In this document: positions 1-9,267 of the stretch, piece by piece
Position numbering within the stretch: position 1 is the stretch's first letter
Layout: each line of letters opens with the position of its first letter
DNA from: Catenovulum agarivorans YM01
Lineage (GTDB): Bacteria > Pseudomonadota > Gammaproteobacteria > Enterobacterales > Alteromonadaceae
Direction of reading: 5' to 3'
DNA: 64,000 nt
Assembly: GCF_000281085.1 (NCBI RefSeq)
Contig: NZ_JH767523.1
Span: 272,771-336,770, forward strand
The notes under the pieces: model-generated
The model's database searches: none
What the model was told of the DNA's origin: nothing
What the model saw: only the letters and a program-made list of their open reading frames with translations
Made by a program: the position numbers and the translations under genes

Positions 1-1
1 T

Positions 2-613
2 GAAGAACAACAAGAAGAAGCGATTAAAAAGTTTTTATCAAAATATGCTAATGCGCTTATTGGTGGTTTTGTTGCTGGCTTAGTGGGTATCTATGGTTAC
101 AACTGGTATCAAGATAAAACAATCGCAGACCAAGAAGCTATGTCGCAAAAGTTTGCCAAAATTGAACAAGACAATACTTTAGTTAAAGCTGAAGCTGAAT
201 CTTTTATTAAAGAAAATGGTGATTCTGGTTTTGCTGTATTGGCTGCATTTAAATTGGCTAAATCTTTTGTTGAAGAAAAGCAATTTGAAAAAGCAGCAGA
301 GCAACTTAAGTGGGTTGTTGCTAATAGTAAAGATCAAGCTGTTGTTGATTTAGCAACTTTGCGTTTAGCGCGTGTACAGGTTGCTTTAGGTCAATCTGAA
401 CAAGCGTATAAAGCGTTAACAGCCTCAAAAACTGAAGCTTTCACCGCACAATTTGCTGAGCTAAAAGGCGATATTGATTTCCAAGCGGGTCGTATCGAAC
501 AAGCGCGTGAGCAATATCAACTTGCTGCGGATAATGATGGTTTAACCGGTAATCCTGGCCTTAAAATGAAGTTGGATAATTTAGCTACTGATAATGGTAC
601 GGTTGCATTGTAA
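2..613 (+). CDS. yfgM: YfgM family tetratricopeptide protein, 5'-truncated by window edge
   Basis: The reading frame is open from base 2, so the start codon lies just outside the window; about 203 residues are present and E. coli YfgM has about 206, so only a few are missing. One N-terminal membrane segment (fragment residues about 17-33, glycine-rich, ending GIYGYNWYQD) is followed by an all-helical periplasmic TPR-like region. In E. coli YfgM is a SecYEG-associated ancillary subunit that works with PpiD on emerging outer-membrane proteins. Its stop overlaps the bamB start by one base (TAATG), which indicates translational coupling and matches the usual hisS-yfgM-bamB order. Confidence 0.9.
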   Translation, partial: EEQQEEAIKKFLSKYANALIGGFVAGLVGIYGYNWYQDKTIADQEAMSQKFAKIEQDNTLVKAEAESFIKENGDSGFAVLAAFKLAKSFVEEKQFEKAAEQLKWVVANSKDQAVVDLATLRLARVQVALGQSEQAYKALTASKTEAFTAQFAELKGDIDFQAGRIEQAREQYQLAADNDGLTGNPGLKMKLDNLATDNGTVAL

Positions 614-1824
614 TGATCAATACTAAAGCCTTAGCTAAGGCCGTAGTGCTAATGTCCTTATTGGCGGGTTGCGCTTCTAACGACGAAAACCCAGATACTC
701 AACCAGCACCACGCCCTGAAATTAATAATCAGATTTCAGTTAAAAAGGTTTGGAATAATAGTGTCGGCGATGGTGTTGAAGGTTATTACTCCAGATTAAA
801 ACCAGCATCAGGTTACGGAAAATTATTTGTTGCAGACCGCCGAGGGGAAGTTGTTGCTTTTGATGCCAAAAGCGGTGATGAAGTTTGGCAAATTGATGTG
901 CGTAAACCTGACGGTAGTTGGTTAAACTGGTTTGGTATTAATTCTACACCTGCAGTTCGAATTTCTGGCATGGTCGCCTCGTATGAACATTTATACGTAG
1001 GCACAGAAAACGGCCAAATTATTGCGCTTGATGAAAAAACGGGCGAAGAAAAATGGCGTGCCGAAGTTGAAGGTGAGGTGTTAGCTCCTGCTATAGCTGA
1101 AGATGGTAAAGTTATAGTTAATCTAGGCTCAGGCAAAACTGCGGCAATTGATGCTCAAGATGGAGAGGTGCTGTGGACCTCTATTTCAGATGTCCCTTCG
1201 TTAACCTTGCGCGGCGTTTCATCTCCAGCATACACCCAAGGCGGTGTTTTTGTTGGTAGTGCCGGCGGAAAAATCATTACTTACAATGCCAAAAACGGTC
1301 AGTTAGCATGGGATTTACCTATTGCTAAAGCTCAAGGGGCAACCGAACTTGCGCGTATTGTAGATATTGACGCAACTCCAATTATTTCTGGGTTTAACCT
1401 ATACGCGCTGTCTGCTGGTGGCTCTTTAAGCATGGTAGATATTCGAAATGCGCGTTTAGCCTGGAAGCGTGAATATCGTGGTTATCAAAATATGTATTTA
1501 GATGCTGGTTCACTGATTATCAGTGATGATCACAGTGTAATTTACGCAATTGATAGTCGCAACGGTGTAGAAAAATGGGCCAACACTAAACTTAGAAATC
1601 GTCGTGTTACAGCCGCAGCTGTGTTAGATGGATATGTGATTGTTGGTGATTTCGAAGGGTATGTTTATTTATTGGATGTTAATTCCGGTGAGATAAAATA
1701 TTCAACACAACTTAGCTCACAAGCGTTATTAGCACAAGCTGAGATTGTTGATGACATCGCATACATACAAACGCGTGAAGGCAAAGTTTATGCGCTACGC
1801 ATAAAACAAGATGCAGCCCAATAG
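613..1824 (+). CDS. bamB: Outer membrane protein assembly factor BamB
   Basis: BamB is the beta-propeller lipoprotein of the BAM complex and helps BamA insert outer-membrane beta-barrels from the periplasmic side. The 403-residue product has a lipoprotein signal with lipobox LLAGC (lipidated Cys20), then repeated PQQ-like blades visible as VAFDAKSGDEVWQ, IALDEKTGEEKWR, AAIDAQDGEVLW and YAIDSRNGVEKW. Length and repeat count match the family. It is coupled to yfgM. In many gammaproteobacteria der (engA) follows bamB; here trmO follows instead, so the local order has been rearranged. Confidence 0.96.
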   Translation: MINTKALAKAVVLMSLLAGCASNDENPDTQPAPRPEINNQISVKKVWNNSVGDGVEGYYSRLKPASGYGKLFVADRRGEVVAFDAKSGDEVWQIDVRKPDGSWLNWFGINSTPAVRISGMVASYEHLYVGTENGQIIALDEKTGEEKWRAEVEGEVLAPAIAEDGKVIVNLGSGKTAAIDAQDGEVLWTSISDVPSLTLRGVSSPAYTQGGVFVGSAGGKIITYNAKNGQLAWDLPIAKAQGATELARIVDIDATPIISGFNLYALSAGGSLSMVDIRNARLAWKREYRGYQNMYLDAGSLIISDDHSVIYAIDSRNGVEKWANTKLRNRRVTAAAVLDGYVIVGDFEGYVYLLDVNSGEIKYSTQLSSQALLAQAEIVDDIAYIQTREGKVYALRIKQDAAQ

Positions 1825-1840
1825 CGCTACAACATGGCCA

Positions 1841-2536
1841 ATGCAAATCATTGGTCATGTCTCTTCTCCTTATAAAGAAAAGTTTTCGATTCCCCGTCAA
1901 CCTAACTTAGTTCAGCACGCTAAAGGTTACATAGAGTTTTTACCCGATTTCAGTGATATAGATATGCTCTGTGGTATTGAGGCGTATAGCCATTTATGGT
2001 TGGTGTTTATTTTTCATCAAACAGCCGAGCAAGGTTGGAAAGCAAAAGTACGTCCACAGCGTTTAGGCGGTAATAAAAAAATGGGGGTATTAGCAACACG
2101 TTCTACCTTTAGGCCCAATCCAATTGGTTTATCTTGTGTTGCTTTTGATAAAGTCGAAAAACTTAAAAACGGCAAAGTACGCTTACATATTGAAGGACTA
2201 GACCTAGTTGACGGCACGCCTATTGTCGATATTAAGCCTTATGTACCTTATGCGGATGTTATCTCACAAGCTACTAGTGCCTTTGCTGCAGAAGCACCAG
2301 TAAGTAAGATGAACGTAGAGTTTGCCGAAGCATTAACCGACAAACTAGTCATCTGTGAACAGAAATATAGCAATTTTAAACAGTTTGTCATCCAAGTTTT
2401 AGCTCAAGATCCTCGACCAGTCTATAAACAAGGTAAAGCTGATAACAAAATGTATGGGGTTAAATTGGTTTATTGGAACCTGCAGTTTAAGATTGAAGGC
2501 GACAAATGCATGGTATATTCAATAGAGGATATTTAG
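1841..2536 (+). CDS. trmO: tRNA (t6A37) N6-methyltransferase TrmO
   Basis: TrmO (TsaA/YaeB) uses SAM to methylate t6A37 of certain threonine tRNAs, giving m6t6A. The protein has the family's all-beta domain with its signature ATRSTFRPNPIGLS, then an AdoMet-binding stretch VDGTPIVDIKPYVPYAD and a C-terminal extension to 231 residues, as in E. coli. The frame is open to an upstream ATG at 1811 inside bamB, but family members begin MQIIGHVSSPYK, so the ATG at 1841 is preferred although neither start has a strong Shine-Dalgarno. It lies 16 bases after bamB and is probably co-transcribed with it. Confidence 0.88.
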   Translation: MQIIGHVSSPYKEKFSIPRQPNLVQHAKGYIEFLPDFSDIDMLCGIEAYSHLWLVFIFHQTAEQGWKAKVRPQRLGGNKKMGVLATRSTFRPNPIGLSCVAFDKVEKLKNGKVRLHIEGLDLVDGTPIVDIKPYVPYADVISQATSAFAAEAPVSKMNVEFAEALTDKLVICEQKYSNFKQFVIQVLAQDPRPVYKQGKADNKMYGVKLVYWNLQFKIEGDKCMVYSIEDI

Positions 2537-2577
2537 ACGGAGCTTCAGACAATAAGTCAGTTGAAGTTTTAAATTGT

Positions 2578-3159
2578 TTAATCACTTTTCTGCATCGCAC
2601 TTTTATAAAAGGTTCGGCTTACAAACAACCCCGCCGCCGCAATCAAAAAGAATACTAAACGGCTATTTGAACTATTTGATAAAACAATCTGATCATGCGC
2701 TTGCTGCATCTGGCTTAAATTAATTGAAGCACGTAAGTAACCAAGGATCTTGTGTTGTTGTTTGAGCTCTATCACAATTGGAATAAGCTTAATACCATCA
2801 ACGTCTAATACACCAGATTGCATTAAAATATCATCGTTGGACTGATCAAATATTACACGCCCTTGCATGTCGTGCACACTAATATTGTGTAGCCAGGCTG
2901 GTTTTTGTGTAAAATTTAAAATTTGATTGGCACTGTCGGCTAAATTATCTAAATCAAGTTGGGCTACAAAGGTAGTCGCCAATGCATAGCCTGTTTGATA
3001 ATGAATTTCGCGCATATGCGCTCTTTGTTCTAGCTGGTGTTGCACCCACACAGCCGAAGCAATAACAATCAACGCAGCACCTAGAATAGCTTGAATAAAT
3101 TTACGTGCCACCCAGCGTTTGGGGCTGGTAGTTTCTACCGCATAATCTCTAGACACCAA
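2578..3159 (-). CDS. ytjB: YtjB/Smp family membrane protein divergent from serB
   Basis: This 193-residue protein has an N-terminal cytoplasmic tail, a membrane segment at about residues 22-42 (FIQAILGAALIVIASAVWV), a periplasmic domain and a second hydrophobic segment near residues 165-182, followed by a short basic tail. That layout and its position back to back with serB match E. coli ytjB (smp), whose function is poorly known; family members have been linked to membrane stress or virulence. The intergenic space of about 100 bases must hold both divergent promoters. Function is not assigned beyond family membership. Confidence 0.75.
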   Translation of the reverse strand: MVSRDYAVETTSPKRWVARKFIQAILGAALIVIASAVWVQHQLEQRAHMREIHYQTGYALATTFVAQLDLDNLADSANQILNFTQKPAWLHNISVHDMQGRVIFDQSNDDILMQSGVLDVDGIKLIPIVIELKQQHKILGYLRASINLSQMQQAHDQIVLSNSSNSRLVFFLIAAAGLFVSRTFYKSAMQKSD

Positions 3160-3260
3160 ATATCACTCGTTAACTAGTTTCTGTATATAGCCATAGGTTA
3201 TATGAATCCAACCGAATATTCAGTACAATTAGCGATAAAATTTTTAAATAGAGTATAAGC

Positions 3261-4292
3261 GTGGAAAACTTTCAAACTTTTGCAGTGCCTGCTGCAAACA
3301 TAGTGTTAAATCAAGCTTTGATCGAATCATTAAACATAGCTGCCAACCAACAAGTGCTTATTAACAAAAACGCACTAGATCAATATCAGGTACAAGATTA
3401 CGCAGGTCACCAAAATAAAGCAGAGTTAATCGCTTTTGCCAATGAGATAAGCGCGCAACAAGTAACAACTATTAGTCAGATAATTTCTGACCAGACAGTT
3501 TCTGATGCACTGCGGGTTATTTCGTTGCGGGATAGCGAGCAAGGTATAGGTTTAGCATGGCCTTTAACGGCTGCTCTTAGCGACGAACAGACGAATCAAC
3601 TGGTCGAATTGGCTACACAAACTAACATCGAAATTTGGTCAGCAGCGGTACGCCCACAAATCCAACAACCAGGTTTAGTGTTGATGGATATGGACTCAAC
3701 CACAATAAAAATTGAATGCATTGACGAAATTGCAAAGTTAGCGGGTGTCGGTGAGGAAGTTGCGAAAGTAACCGAGCTAGCGATGCAGGGCAAACTCGAT
3801 TTTGCCGAAAGTTTACGTGGTCGTGTTGCGACGTTAAAAAATTGTCCGGTAGAAGTATTAGATACAGTAGCGAATAACTTACCACTGATGCATGGCTTAT
3901 TGCGTTTAATTAAGGTGTTAAAACAAAATGATTGGAAAGTTGCAATTGCTTCAGGTGGTTTCACCTATTTTGCCGATAAACTTAAAAATGATTTAGGTTT
4001 AGATGCGGCAGTTGCCAATACGCTCAAAATAGCAGATGGTGTTTTATTAGGTGAGGTTGAAGGCCGAATTGTCGATGCACAAGTCAAAGCTGAAACTTTA
4101 TTGTTGTTGGCTGAACAATTTTCTATCCCACATCAACAAACAATTGCTATGGGTGATGGTGCCAATGACTTAACTATGATGGCCGCAGCGGCGCTCGGTA
4201 TTGCGTTTGAAGCTAAACCTATAGTTCAACAAAAAGCAGATGTTGCGATTAATAATCATGGTTTAGACGCACTTTTGTACTTAATTAGTTAA
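3261..4292 (+). CDS. serB: Phosphoserine phosphatase
   Basis: SerB hydrolyses O-phospho-L-serine to serine, the last step of serine synthesis. The 343-residue protein has an N-terminal regulatory (ACT-like) region and a C-terminal HAD phosphatase domain. HAD motif I is DMDSTTIKIE with nucleophile Asp143 and Asp145; motif II is ASGGF; the Lys is in VDAQVKAETL; motif III is GDGANDLTMM, which holds the Mg-binding aspartates. The start is a GTG at 3261; no strong Shine-Dalgarno is seen. It is followed by a hairpin with a T-run that abuts the next gene. Confidence 0.96.
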   Translation: MENFQTFAVPAANIVLNQALIESLNIAANQQVLINKNALDQYQVQDYAGHQNKAELIAFANEISAQQVTTISQIISDQTVSDALRVISLRDSEQGIGLAWPLTAALSDEQTNQLVELATQTNIEIWSAAVRPQIQQPGLVLMDMDSTTIKIECIDEIAKLAGVGEEVAKVTELAMQGKLDFAESLRGRVATLKNCPVEVLDTVANNLPLMHGLLRLIKVLKQNDWKVAIASGGFTYFADKLKNDLGLDAAVANTLKIADGVLLGEVEGRIVDAQVKAETLLLLAEQFSIPHQQTIAMGDGANDLTMMAAAALGIAFEAKPIVQQKADVAINNHGLDALLYLIS

Positions 4293-4309
4293 AAAAACTT
4301 TAATAATTC

Positions 4310-4362
4310 AAGCCGCTTAGCTAATCTTATCTAAAATAGAATAAGTCAAAGGCGGCTTTTTT
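4310..4362 (+). terminator. Terminator-like hairpin directly against the next start codon
   Basis: Arms AAGCCGC (4310-4316) and GCGGCTT (4352-4358) pair, with an inner CTTAT/ATAAG stem, and the right arm runs into TTTTTT that ends at the ATG of the glutamate dehydrogenase gene (4363). It looks like an intrinsic terminator for serB, but its right arm also carries the only purine-rich ribosome-binding candidate for the following gene. Confidence 0.65.
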
Positions 4363-7300
4363 ATGTCGAATAAAAAACAATCAGTCTTATTAGACCAAGT
4401 AGAACAACTCATTCAAGCCAAAATTCCAGCAGAACAAGCTGATGTCGTGCGCACATTTGCTCGGCTTATTTACCGCGATATTGCCCCAGAAGATCTTACC
4501 AACCGTAATGATAGCGACTTATATGGTGCGGTATTAAGCTTGTGGCACACTTTCAATGCTAACTTACAAACTGTGCCGGGTATTCGTGTATTCAACCCTG
4601 AACTATCCCAGCATGGCTGGCAAAGCAATCATACAGTGGTTGAAATTGTCTCCGATGACCAGCCTTTTTTAGTTGGCTCAGTGCGTATGGCGCTAAATCG
4701 CCTTGGGATAGCAGCACATTGGTTATTATATCAAAGCGTAAGTGTTGAAGTTGACGAAGCTGGTTTAATTACATCCATTGAGAGTAGTCAGGCTGAAACT
4801 GCGGAAAACCGACGTACGGTATTTTTAATCGAGATTGATAGGCAGTCGGATAAAAAACGGTTAGACAGCATAGAAAAAACAATTGGTGATGTGTTAACTC
4901 AAGTTAATTTGACAGTTTCCGACTGGCAAATAATGCAAGATAAATGTTTGCAAATTATCGAAGAATTAAAAAATTTACCTAAGCAAGTTGCGAAACACCA
5001 AGTTGATGAAGCTAAACAATTTTTGTCTTGGATGGCTGACGGTAAATATACCTTTATGGGATACCGCCAATACAAGTTAGATGCGGTAAAAGGTGATCAT
5101 AGTCTAGCTCGACTAAATGATACGAGTTTAGGTTTGATGAAAAATAGCAGCGGCAAGGATGTTCGCTTATTGTCTGAAATGCCTGGCTCAGCAAAAACTC
5201 AAGCGCTCAGTCATGATTTGATGGTAATGACTAAAACCAATCGAAAATCTCAAGTACATCGACCTGCATATATGGATTATGTTGGCATTAAAATTTTTGA
5301 TAACAAGGGACAGGTTTCAGGTGAACACAGATTTATTGGTTTGTTTTCATCAGATTTTTATAACGACAGTGTTTTTGATATTCCATTGATCAAAGATAAA
5401 GTTAATCGAGTGATTGAAAATACAGGTTTCACCAAAGGATCACATTCCTATAAAGCCATCCACAATATTTTAGAAACTTATCCTCGTGAAGAAATTTTAC
5501 ATGCCAAAGAGCAAGAAATTTCCAATATCGCACTGGGTATCATGCAAATGCAAGAGCGTGGTATGTCGAGATTGTTTGTTCGCAAAGATATCTACGGACG
5601 TTATTTTTCATGTATGGCTTTTGTGCCTCGTGACCGATATACCACCCAACTAAGAAAGTCGACGCAAAAGTTGTTTCAAAATTATTTGTCATCTAATCGA
5701 GAGGTTGAATTTAATACTTATTTATCTGAATCGACCTTAGCTCGAACTCATTACATGGTCAGAGTAGAAAACAATAACTTTGATATTAACGAACACCAGT
5801 TGCAAACAAATATGATTGAATTAACTAAGTCGTGGGAAGATAAATTAGAACGTAGTTTGTTGTCGTTATATGGCGAAGAAAAAGGCCGAGCATTAGCGCG
5901 TAAATATGAACAAGCTTTTACCCGCAGTTATAAAGACAATGAACTACCTAATACAGCGTTAGTCGATATCGAAAAGCTTGAGAGTTTAAATCAAAATAAC
6001 ACGCTCGAGATGCTGTTGTATCGCCCACAAGAGGACGCAGACGAAAAACATCTAGTTAGACTAAAGCTCTTTCATCGTGACAAGCCTATACATTTATCGG
6101 ACGTATTACCTATGTTAGAAAACTTTGGTTTGCGTGTGATAGACGAAAGACCATACAAAGTGACCTGTTTAGACGGTCATGTAAATTGGATTTTAGACTT
6201 CGCTATGTCGACCAGTGACGACTATGAGTTAGATTTAGATACAAGTCGAGACAATTTCCAAAATGCCTTTACCAACGTTTGGTTTAATCAACTCGAAGAT
6301 GACGGTTTTAATCGTTTAGTACTGCAGGCAGAAATGTCGGGGCGAGAAGTTGCAATATTGCGTTGTTATGCAAAATATATGCGCCAAATTGGTAGTAGTT
6401 TTAGCCAAAGTTATATTGAAAATGCGTTAGCAACTTACCCTGAACTGGCAGGTATGTTGGTTGATTTATTTCATTTGCGCTTTAATCCTGAAAGCAAATT
6501 TAGCAAAGACGATCAAACTGCGTTAAACATTAGAATCGAACAAGCATTGGAGGAAGTCGTCAATTTAGATGATGACAGAATTATCCGACGTTTTGTCGAT
6601 ATGATGATGGCAACCCTTAGAACAAACTATTATCAACAAGGTGAACTAGGGCTTAAGGATTACATTTCAATCAAATTGGTGCCAAAAAAAATCCCAGAAA
6701 TCCCAAAACCTGTACCTGCTTATGAAATATTTGTTTATTCGCCTGATATTGAAGGTGTGCATTTGCGTGGTGGTAAGGTCGCGCGTGGTGGATTACGTTG
6801 GTCAGACCGACGGGAAGATTTTAGAACTGAAGTATTAGGTTTAGTTAAAGCACAACAAGTTAAAAACACAGTTATCGTGCCAGTTGGCGCGAAAGGTGGT
6901 TTTGTGTGTAAACGCAATATCAAACCAACAGATAGAGCGGCATTTTTAGCAGAAGGTAAGCGCTGTTATCAGATTTTTATCCGTGGTTTGTTAGACATTA
7001 CCGACAATATTTTACAAAACCAAGTGATCCCACCAGATTCTGTTTATCGTCACGATGAAGACGATCCATACCTAGTGGTTGCAGCTGATAAGGGGACGGC
7101 GACATTCTCTGATATCGCCAATGCTATTTCAGAAGAATATGGCTTCTGGCTTGGAGATGCATTTGCATCAGGTGGTAGTGTCGGTTACGACCACAAAAAA
7201 ATGGGCATCACAGCAAGAGGTGCGTGGGAGTCGGTTAAACGTCACTTTAGAGAAATTGGAATAAACTGCCAAACCACTGATTTCACTTGTGTTGCTGTTG

Positions 7301-9192
7301 GCGATATGGCTGGAGATGTATTTGGCAACGGCATGTTGTTGTCAGAGCACACTCAGCTACAAGCGGCATTTAACCATATGCATATTTTTATCGATCCGAC
7401 ACCCGATGCCAAAACAACCTATGCCGAACGTAAACGCTTGTTTGATGCTGTGCAAGGCTGGGGCGAATATGACACAAGTCTAATTTCAAAAGGTGGTGGT
7501 ATTTTCTTACGCTCGGCCAAGTCAATAAAATTGACTGCGGAGATGAAAAAAATGCTTGGCACCACAGCGGATACTTTAGCGCCAAACGAGCTTCTACAAT
7601 TAATTTTACAAATGCCAGCCGATTTATTTTGGAACGGTGGCATAGGTACTTATATTAAAGCCAGCAATGAAACGCATGCAGATGTAGGCGACAGAGCAAA
7701 TGATGCTGTGCGGATAAACGGTAAGCAGGTTAAATTTAAAATTATTGGTGAAGGCGGAAATTTAGGCTGTACGCAATTAGGCAGAATAGAAGCCGCAAAA
7801 AGAGGCGTTAAAGTTGATACCGACTTTATCGACAATGTTGGTGGGGTTGACTGCTCTGATAAAGAGGTAAACATTAAAATTCTCCTCAATTCATTAGTGC
7901 AAAACGGTGAATTGACTCTGAAGCAGCGCAATAAACTCTTGTACGATATGACGGATGATGTGGCGAAAATTGTTTTGAAAGACTGTTATCGCCAAACTCA
8001 TTCGTTATCTATTACCGAATACAAAATTAAATCCAGCTTAAAAGAACAAATTCGTTTTTTACATGCATTAGAAAAAGAAGGTTATTTAGACAGAGAGTTA
8101 GAGTTTTTACCCTCTGACGATGAATTGGCTGAACGCCAAGCGGCAGGACATGGCTTAACTCGACCTGAGCTTTCAGTGTTAATTGCTTACGCCAAAATGG
8201 TGTTAAAACATAAACTCAATATTGGCGATATCACAGATAACAGCCACATTGGCAAACTACTAGTTAACTACTTTCCAAAAGCGCTGCAAAGCAAATACAA
8301 AGCAGCGATGCAAAATCATCCACTACGTAGTGAAATTATTGCCACTGAAATTACCAATCAAATTGTTAATGATATGGGCATGAATTTTGTTCACCGCATG
8401 GGAGAAGAAACAGGTGCACCTGTTGGCGAAATTGCTATTTGTTATACGGTTGCGCGCGAGATTTTTGGTTTGGGTGACATCTGGGCACAAATCGAAGCTT
8501 GGGATAATAAAGTATCGGCGCAAATTCAATCCGATGTTTTGTATCAGTTGCGTCGAACAATCCGCCGAACAACACGGTGGTTTTTACGCCATCGCAATAA
8601 AAACATCGGCATAGAAAAAACCATCGAGAAGTATCGTCCAGTATTTGTTGAGCTAAGCGAGAACTTAGATAAATATTTAGTCGAATCTGAACTTGAGTCT
8701 TTAGCAGCGTCAGCAAAAAAATTAACTGAAGCAGGGGTTGATGCTGATTTTGCGAAAAAAATATCCTATATCAGCACCTTATTCTCAGTTATGGATATTG
8801 CTGAAGTGGTTGAAGAAAGTGCGCGACCCGTCGAGTTGGTTGCAAGTGTTTATTATAAATTGGGCGCACAAATGGACTTACATTGGTTCTTGGAACAAAT
8901 TAATAAACAGCCTGTAGCAAACCATTGGCAAGCATTAGCGCGCGCGGCTTATAGAGAGGAGCTAGATTGGCAACAAAGGTCTATTTCTTCAGTGGTTTTA
9001 CGTGGATGTACAGAGCAATGTTCGGCCGAAGATATGTTAAATGATTGGAATGAAAGGTACGCCGATATTCTAGCTCGTTGGAAACATATGTTGGCTGATT
9101 TTCGCGCAACTCAAAGCCATGAATTTGCAAAATTTTCAGTTGTTTTGCGTGAATTGATGCTGTTGAGCCATCATTGCGATACAATGCAGTAA
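4363..9192 (+). CDS. NAD-specific glutamate dehydrogenase, large (180 kDa) class
   Basis: This enzyme converts glutamate to 2-oxoglutarate and ammonia with NAD+, and feeds amino acids into the TCA cycle. At 1609 residues it matches the L_180 class (GDH2 of Streptomyces, Pseudomonas and Shewanella), not the small GdhA. The long N-terminal regulatory half (ACT-like segments to about residue 700) precedes the catalytic domain, with the glutamate-binding region GLVKAQQVKNTVIVPVGAKGG (about residues 825-845), a Rossmann region (VAVGDMAGDVFGNGML) and KIIGEGGNLGCTQLGR. A long C-terminal helical region follows. There is no visible leader: the ATG directly follows the T-run of a hairpin. Confidence 0.96.
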   Translation: MSNKKQSVLLDQVEQLIQAKIPAEQADVVRTFARLIYRDIAPEDLTNRNDSDLYGAVLSLWHTFNANLQTVPGIRVFNPELSQHGWQSNHTVVEIVSDDQPFLVGSVRMALNRLGIAAHWLLYQSVSVEVDEAGLITSIESSQAETAENRRTVFLIEIDRQSDKKRLDSIEKTIGDVLTQVNLTVSDWQIMQDKCLQIIEELKNLPKQVAKHQVDEAKQFLSWMADGKYTFMGYRQYKLDAVKGDHSLARLNDTSLGLMKNSSGKDVRLLSEMPGSAKTQALSHDLMVMTKTNRKSQVHRPAYMDYVGIKIFDNKGQVSGEHRFIGLFSSDFYNDSVFDIPLIKDKVNRVIENTGFTKGSHSYKAIHNILETYPREEILHAKEQEISNIALGIMQMQERGMSRLFVRKDIYGRYFSCMAFVPRDRYTTQLRKSTQKLFQNYLSSNREVEFNTYLSESTLARTHYMVRVENNNFDINEHQLQTNMIELTKSWEDKLERSLLSLYGEEKGRALARKYEQAFTRSYKDNELPNTALVDIEKLESLNQNNTLEMLLYRPQEDADEKHLVRLKLFHRDKPIHLSDVLPMLENFGLRVIDERPYKVTCLDGHVNWILDFAMSTSDDYELDLDTSRDNFQNAFTNVWFNQLEDDGFNRLVLQAEMSGREVAILRCYAKYMRQIGSSFSQSYIENALATYPELAGMLVDLFHLRFNPESKFSKDDQTALNIRIEQALEEVVNLDDDRIIRRFVDMMMATLRTNYYQQGELGLKDYISIKLVPKKIPEIPKPVPAYEIFVYSPDIEGVHLRGGKVARGGLRWSDRREDFRTEVLGLVKAQQVKNTVIVPVGAKGGFVCKRNIKPTDRAAFLAEGKRCYQIFIRGLLDITDNILQNQVIPPDSVYRHDEDDPYLVVAADKGTATFSDIANAISEEYGFWLGDAFASGGSVGYDHKKMGITARGAWESVKRHFREIGINCQTTDFTCVAVGDMAGDVFGNGMLLSEHTQLQAAFNHMHIFIDPTPDAKTTYAERKRLFDAVQGWGEYDTSLISKGGGIFLRSAKSIKLTAEMKKMLGTTADTLAPNELLQLILQMPADLFWNGGIGTYIKASNETHADVGDRANDAVRINGKQVKFKIIGEGGNLGCTQLGRIEAAKRGVKVDTDFIDNVGGVDCSDKEVNIKILLNSLVQNGELTLKQRNKLLYDMTDDVAKIVLKDCYRQTHSLSITEYKIKSSLKEQIRFLHALEKEGYLDRELEFLPSDDELAERQAAGHGLTRPELSVLIAYAKMVLKHKLNIGDITDNSHIGKLLVNYFPKALQSKYKAAMQNHPLRSEIIATEITNQIVNDMGMNFVHRMGEETGAPVGEIAICYTVAREIFGLGDIWAQIEAWDNKVSAQIQSDVLYQLRRTIRRTTRWFLRHRNKNIGIEKTIEKYRPVFVELSENLDKYLVESELESLAASAKKLTEAGVDADFAKKISYISTLFSVMDIAEVVEESARPVELVASVYYKLGAQMDLHWFLEQINKQPVANHWQALARAAYREELDWQQRSISSVVLRGCTEQCSAEDMLNDWNERYADILARWKHMLADFRATQSHEFAKFSVVLRELMLLSHHCDTMQ

Positions 9193-9202
9193 ATTTTAGG
9201 AC

Positions 9203-9241
9203 AGGGGTCTTAGCCAGGTTAAATTGGCTCGAAAGACCTCT
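9203..9241 (+). promoter_or_regulatory. Strong stem-loop in the pyrD leader
   Basis: AGGGGTCTT (9203-9211) pairs with AAGACCTCT (9233-9241), and AGCCA pairs with TGGCT inside it, with a CGA bulge and loop GGTTAAAT. No T-run follows, so it is a weak terminator candidate. A possible promoter (TTGGCT, 17-base spacer, TATACG) overlaps the right arm. It may terminate the dehydrogenase transcript or take part in pyrD control; the sequence alone does not decide. Confidence 0.5.
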
Positions 9242-9267
9242 GCTGTTATACGCCAGTAGAGGGCAGC

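Noticed and set aside
813-1136. Long minus-strand open frame inside bamB
   Set aside because: It is the reverse-complement shadow of a clearly coding gene with conserved PQQ repeats.
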